A stretch of 64,000 bases of DNA from assembly GCA_016795385.1 (NCBI GenBank), contig JAEUHI010000072.1, forward strand, positions 1 to 64,000. The letters run 5' to 3'. Shown in pieces: positions 61,378-64,000 of the stretch. Each line of letters starts with the position of its first letter. Position 1 is the first letter of the stretch. The translations under genes and the position numbers were made by a program. The DNA is from Verrucomicrobiales bacterium (GTDB lineage Bacteria > Verrucomicrobiota > Verrucomicrobiia > Verrucomicrobiales > DEV007). Below the pieces are notes generated by a model that saw only the letters and a list, made by a program, of their open reading frames with translations, had not been told where the DNA came from and did not search any database.

Positions 61378-63093
61378 TCACAGATTCCCCTTCTTCATCT
61401 CCGCCACCGCGAAGTCGACGGCGCGGGCCGTCAGGGCCATGTAGGTCAGCGAGGGATTGACGCAGGAGGCAGAGGTCATGCAGGCGCCGTCAGTGACGAA
61501 GACGTTCTTCACCGCGTGGACCTGGTTGTTTCCATTGAGGACCGAGGTCTTCGGATCGCGGCCCATGCGGGCGGTGCCCATCTCGTGGATCGCGGTGCCG
61601 GGGTAGGACTCGCCGTTGACGACCTGGACGTTTTTCAAACCGGCCGTCTCGAGCATCTCGCGGGCGTCCTCCATCATGTCGACGCGCATCTTCTTCTCGT
61701 TGTCGCGGAACTCGGCGTCGAAAATGACGAGGGGCAGGCCCCACTTGTCGCGCTTTTCCGGATCGAGCCACATCCGGTTTTCATGATAAGGCAGGGTCTC
61801 GCCGAAACCGCCGAGGCCCATCGTCCAAGGACCGGGTTCGGTCAGTTCCTCCTTCAATTCCGCGCCGAAGGAAAGCTCGGCGACGTTGCGCTCCCAGCCC
61901 TGGCGGCCTCCGCCACCCTGATAGCCGAAGCCGCGCAGGTAATCGCGTTTGTCGTCGCCGACGTTGCGGTAGCGCGGCATGTAGATGCCGTTGGCGCGGC
62001 GGCCGTAGAAGTAGCGGTCGAGGTCGCCCTCCCACACGCCGCTGGCGCCGGCGCGGAAGTGGTGGTCCATGAGATTGTGCCCGAGTTCGCCGCTGTCGTT
62101 GCCGAGACCGTTCGGGAAACGATCCGACTTCGAATTCATCAGCAGCGCGGTCGAGGCGATCGCGCTGGCGCAGACAAAGACGACCGGAGCGAAATACTCG
62201 ATGTCCTCGAGCGTCACCGCGTCGCGCACGCGCACGCCCGTGGCCTTTTGCGTTGCGGGATCGAAAACGATCTCGCGCACCACGGAATCGGGACGCAGGG
62301 TCAGCTTGCCCGTCTTCGCCGCGGCCGGCAGGGTCGCAGACTGGGTGCTGAAGTAGGCGCCGAAAGGACAGCCCATCGCGCAACGGTTGCGGTATTGGCA
62401 GGGTCCGCGCCCCACGCCTAGCTGGGCTTCTTTCGCCGCGGAGAGGTTGGCGACACGACCGATCGTGAGATGACGCCCGGGAAAGTTCTTTTCGATGCGT
62501 TTGCGCACTTCCTTCTCCACGAAGAACATGTCCATCGGCGGGAGGAAATCACTGTCCGGCAGTTGCGGCAGTCCGAGAGCCTCGCCGGAGATGCCCACGA
62601 ACTTTTCCACATAGGCATACCACGGCTCGATGTCGCGGTAGCGGATCGGCCAGTCGATCGCGACGCCTTCCTTCGCGTTCGCCTCGAAGTCGAGGTCGCT
62701 GAGCCGATAACACTGCCGCCCCCACATGATCGACTTGCCGCCGACGATGTTGGGCCGGTACCAGTCGAAGCGTTTCTTCTCCTCGTAGAGGGAATCGACG
62801 TCCTTCATCCAGTAGGTCTCGGTCGTCTCGTTGTAGGGGTAATCACGGGCCAGCTTCGGATGGGTTTCCTTCTGTTCGAGGGTGAGCTTGCCGTGGTACT
62901 TCGTCTCCCACGGGTTTTTCATCGCGTAGTCGTAACCGGCGACGTGGTCGAGCTGGCGCCCGCGCTCGAGCATGAGGACCCGCAGGCCCTTTTCGGTCAG
63001 CTCCTTCGCGGCCCAGCCGCCCGAGACTCCCGATCCCACGACGATGGCGTCGTAGGTGTGGGCTTTTTTCGCTTCAATGTTCAGGTTGGGCAT
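61378..63093 (-). CDS. GMC-family FAD oxidoreductase (gluconate 2-dehydrogenase-like flavoprotein)
   Basis: A 571-residue flavoprotein. FAD motif G-S-G-V-S-G-G-W-A-A is at about 21-30, with a GMC signature G-G-K-S-I-M-W-G-R-Q, a Cys-rich block C-Q-Y-R-N-R-C-A-M-G-C, and a C-terminal His/Asn pair (H-E-M-G-T-A-R-M-G, S-C-V-N-P-S-L-T). Typical of membrane-bound sugar or gluconate dehydrogenases that work with a subunit-3 protein. The ATG at 63093 is chosen; an in-frame extension to 63318 would be translated repeat DNA. Confidence 0.9.
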   Translation of the reverse strand: MPNLNIEAKKAHTYDAIVVGSGVSGGWAAKELTEKGLRVLMLERGRQLDHVAGYDYAMKNPWETKYHGKLTLEQKETHPKLARDYPYNETTETYWMKDVDSLYEEKKRFDWYRPNIVGGKSIMWGRQCYRLSDLDFEANAKEGVAIDWPIRYRDIEPWYAYVEKFVGISGEALGLPQLPDSDFLPPMDMFFVEKEVRKRIEKNFPGRHLTIGRVANLSAAKEAQLGVGRGPCQYRNRCAMGCPFGAYFSTQSATLPAAAKTGKLTLRPDSVVREIVFDPATQKATGVRVRDAVTLEDIEYFAPVVFVCASAIASTALLMNSKSDRFPNGLGNDSGELGHNLMDHHFRAGASGVWEGDLDRYFYGRRANGIYMPRYRNVGDDKRDYLRGFGYQGGGGRQGWERNVAELSFGAELKEELTEPGPWTMGLGGFGETLPYHENRMWLDPEKRDKWGLPLVIFDAEFRDNEKKMRVDMMEDAREMLETAGLKNVQVVNGESYPGTAIHEMGTARMGRDPKTSVLNGNNQVHAVKNVFVTDGACMTSASCVNPSLTYMALTARAVDFAVAEMKKGNL

Positions 63094-63117
63094 GGGGGGG
63101 GGCCGCGGAGCGGCGGT

Positions 63118-63220
63118 GGAGTGATGGAGTGATGGAGTGAGGGAGTGAGGGAGTGATGGAGTGAGGGAGTGAGGGAGTGGAGGCGCGGTGGAACGGTGGA
63201 GTGATGGAGTGATGGAGTGG
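63118..63220. repeat. 8-bp tandem repeat array (GGAGTGAT/GGAGTGAG)
   Basis: Eight direct 8-bp units at 63118-63180, a 17-base interruption, then three more at 63198-63220. It lies immediately upstream of the GMC gene start (on its transcribed side). Confidence 0.85.
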
Positions 63221-63221
63221 G

Positions 63222-63297
63222 TTCTGACCTCTGACTTCTGACCTCTGACCTCTGACTTCTGACTTCTGACTTCCGACCTCTGATCTCCGACTTCCGG
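63222..63297. repeat. Heptad tandem repeat, array 3 (TTCTGAC/CTCTGAC)
   Basis: Ten full 7-bp units (TTCTGAC, CTCTGAC and single-base variants) plus a partial unit, directly between the 8-bp array and the stop codon of the subunit-3 gene. On the minus strand the units read GTCAGAA/GTCAGAG, equal to the units in the array at 7639. Confidence 0.85.
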
Positions 63298-63299
63298 CG

Positions 63300-63839
63300 T
63301 CACTTCGAAATCGCCCACGCCTTCTGTCCGGGCTGCATGGGGACGTCGCCTTCGAAACGGCCGGGGACGGGGAGGTACTCCAGCGCCTGGGTCGCGCCGA
63401 TTTCGGAGATGAAATAGCCGGTGACGACGAATTCGCGGAGGCGTTTGAAGAAGGCTTTGTCCTTCTCCGCGGTCGAGCGGATCAGGGCGATCTTCTGATC
63501 GGGCGCGAGTTCGGCGAAGGCTTTCCCGTGGGCCTGGCGGCCGGCTGCCTCGATCTTCGCGAGACCGGCGTAGAAGGACTCCTGCTCGGCGAGCTCATGG
63601 CAATCGCGCAGGACACGGATGATGAAAGCCTCGACCCCGGCCGCCTTGGCTCCTGGCGTATCGGTCGTGGGAATGATCACCTCGGCGACCTCCGCGAGCA
63701 GGGCGGTCTGTTCCGGCGTCACCGCGACATTCGGACCCGCATTCAGGACCTGCCCGCTGAGGGACGCGGTAATCTGCGGGGAAAGGGCGCCGCCCAGGAG
63801 AAGGGAAAGGCGTTCAAGGGCGGCACGGCGGGGGATCAT
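63300..63839 (-). CDS. Gluconate 2-dehydrogenase subunit 3 family protein
   Basis: A 179-residue exported protein. The N-terminus I-P-R-R-A-A-L-E-R-L looks like a Tat-type signal; E-V-A-E-V-I-I-P-T-T-D-T-P-G-A-K-A-A-G-V is the family's core. Partner of the GMC flavoprotein 206 bases downstream; together they probably form a periplasmic sugar or polyol dehydrogenase. ATG at 63839 chosen; an in-frame upstream start would be read from a tandem repeat. Confidence 0.85.
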   Translation of the reverse strand: MIPRRAALERLSLLLGGALSPQITASLSGQVLNAGPNVAVTPEQTALLAEVAEVIIPTTDTPGAKAAGVEAFIIRVLRDCHELAEQESFYAGLAKIEAAGRQAHGKAFAELAPDQKIALIRSTAEKDKAFFKRLREFVVTGYFISEIGATQALEYLPVPGRFEGDVPMQPGQKAWAISK

Positions 63840-63842
63840 GGA

Positions 63843-63894
63843 GGGAAGGATACGCGGGAAGGATACGCGGGAAGGATACGCGGGAAGGATACGC
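63843..63894. repeat. Four perfect 13-bp tandem repeats in the leader of the subunit-3 gene
   Basis: Unit GGGAAGGATACGC (plus strand), four identical copies end-to-end. The array starts 4 bases upstream of the ATG and replaces the normal ribosome-binding region. Confidence 0.9.
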
Positions 63895-64000
63895 GGGGTC
63901 AAGGCTGGGAAGAGCCTTCGTGTTCGCGGTTTCGCTGACGCGACGAATAGACCCTTTGCCAAAATTTTCTTCCGTTACTCGCTATGGGTTCGACAGACTG
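63895..64000. promoter_or_regulatory. Right-edge intergenic region, possible divergent start
   Basis: About 106 bases with an AT-rich patch (63961-63972) and an ATG at 63984 on the plus strand that might begin a gene continuing beyond the window (only five codons visible). Nothing else is recognised. Confidence 0.25.

Noticed and set aside
63118..63297. CRISPR array
   Set aside because: Units are 7-8 bp and contiguous without spacers, so these are simple tandem repeats.
61378..63318. Longer GMC protein starting at 63318
   Set aside because: The added 75 residues are only the translation of the 7-bp and 8-bp tandem repeats; the ATG at 63093 starts the family-like sequence.

Overview
The window is a high-GC bacterial chromosome segment that reads like a member of the Verrucomicrobiota. 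This is an inference from several sequence features: SLA1-homology (SHD1-like) domains, a DUF6807/PmoA-type protein, a DUF5069-like protein, a lone type IV pilin-like protein and a lone GspF-like protein, an ECF sigma factor paired with a membrane protein carrying a sugar-binding-like domain, and a 14-bp site in the recA promoter that resembles the verrucomicrobial LexA motif TGTTC-N4-GAACA. Genes are densely packed, with many ATGA overlaps. I found no rRNA, tRNA, CRISPR array, insertion sequence, integrase or phage gene.

Left part (1-24.4 kb): an ECF sigma factor with its putative membrane partner; an outer-membrane barrel protein; rlmN; a remotely OmpA-like secreted protein; a HIT protein; a three-gene proton-translocating transhydrogenase (pntAA-pntAB-pntB); a stand-alone GspF-like protein; an OsmC protein; a DUF5069-like protein; fabV; an L,D-transpeptidase; a divergent DUF6807 protein and Tat-exported sugar phosphate isomerase-like protein; hflX; a BY-kinase-like polysaccharide protein that lacks its key ATPase residues; divergent recA and trpS; a small secretory gene pair and an MFS transporter; and a pilin-like protein.

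Middle part (24.5-42.8 kb): an HTH-metallo-beta-lactamase fusion overlapping maf; tilS; an SHD1-esterase gene split by an in-frame TAA ahead of its catalytic histidine; typA; two secreted proteins, one combining a LamG-like domain with a GH42-like body; an ArnT-like glycosyltransferase; a PAP2 phosphatase; and a CzcCBA-type metal efflux operon whose RND pump has a CusA-like proton-relay signature.

Right part (42.9-64 kb): the most interesting locus is a compact gene set of a type III polyketide synthase (+ strand) facing a tightly coupled minus-strand run encoding a GNAT-type acyltransferase, an FAD-dependent oxidoreductase of the geranylgeranyl-reductase type, an MMPL/RND lipid exporter, a UbiE-like methyltransferase and a YceI lipocalin. 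Together these look like a pathway that makes, modifies, exports and carries a lipidic resorcinol- or quinone-like product. Upstream of it lie a DegP-type protease and a thioredoxin-fold protein without cysteines. It is followed by a ten-gene Mrp-type cation/proton antiporter operon whose gene order matches the antiporter module of archaeal membrane-bound hydrogenases and which has three large ND-type subunits. The window ends with a histone-deacetylase-like amidohydrolase and a GMC oxidoreductase with its gluconate-2-dehydrogenase subunit-3 partner; these last two genes are separated by unusual short tandem repeats.
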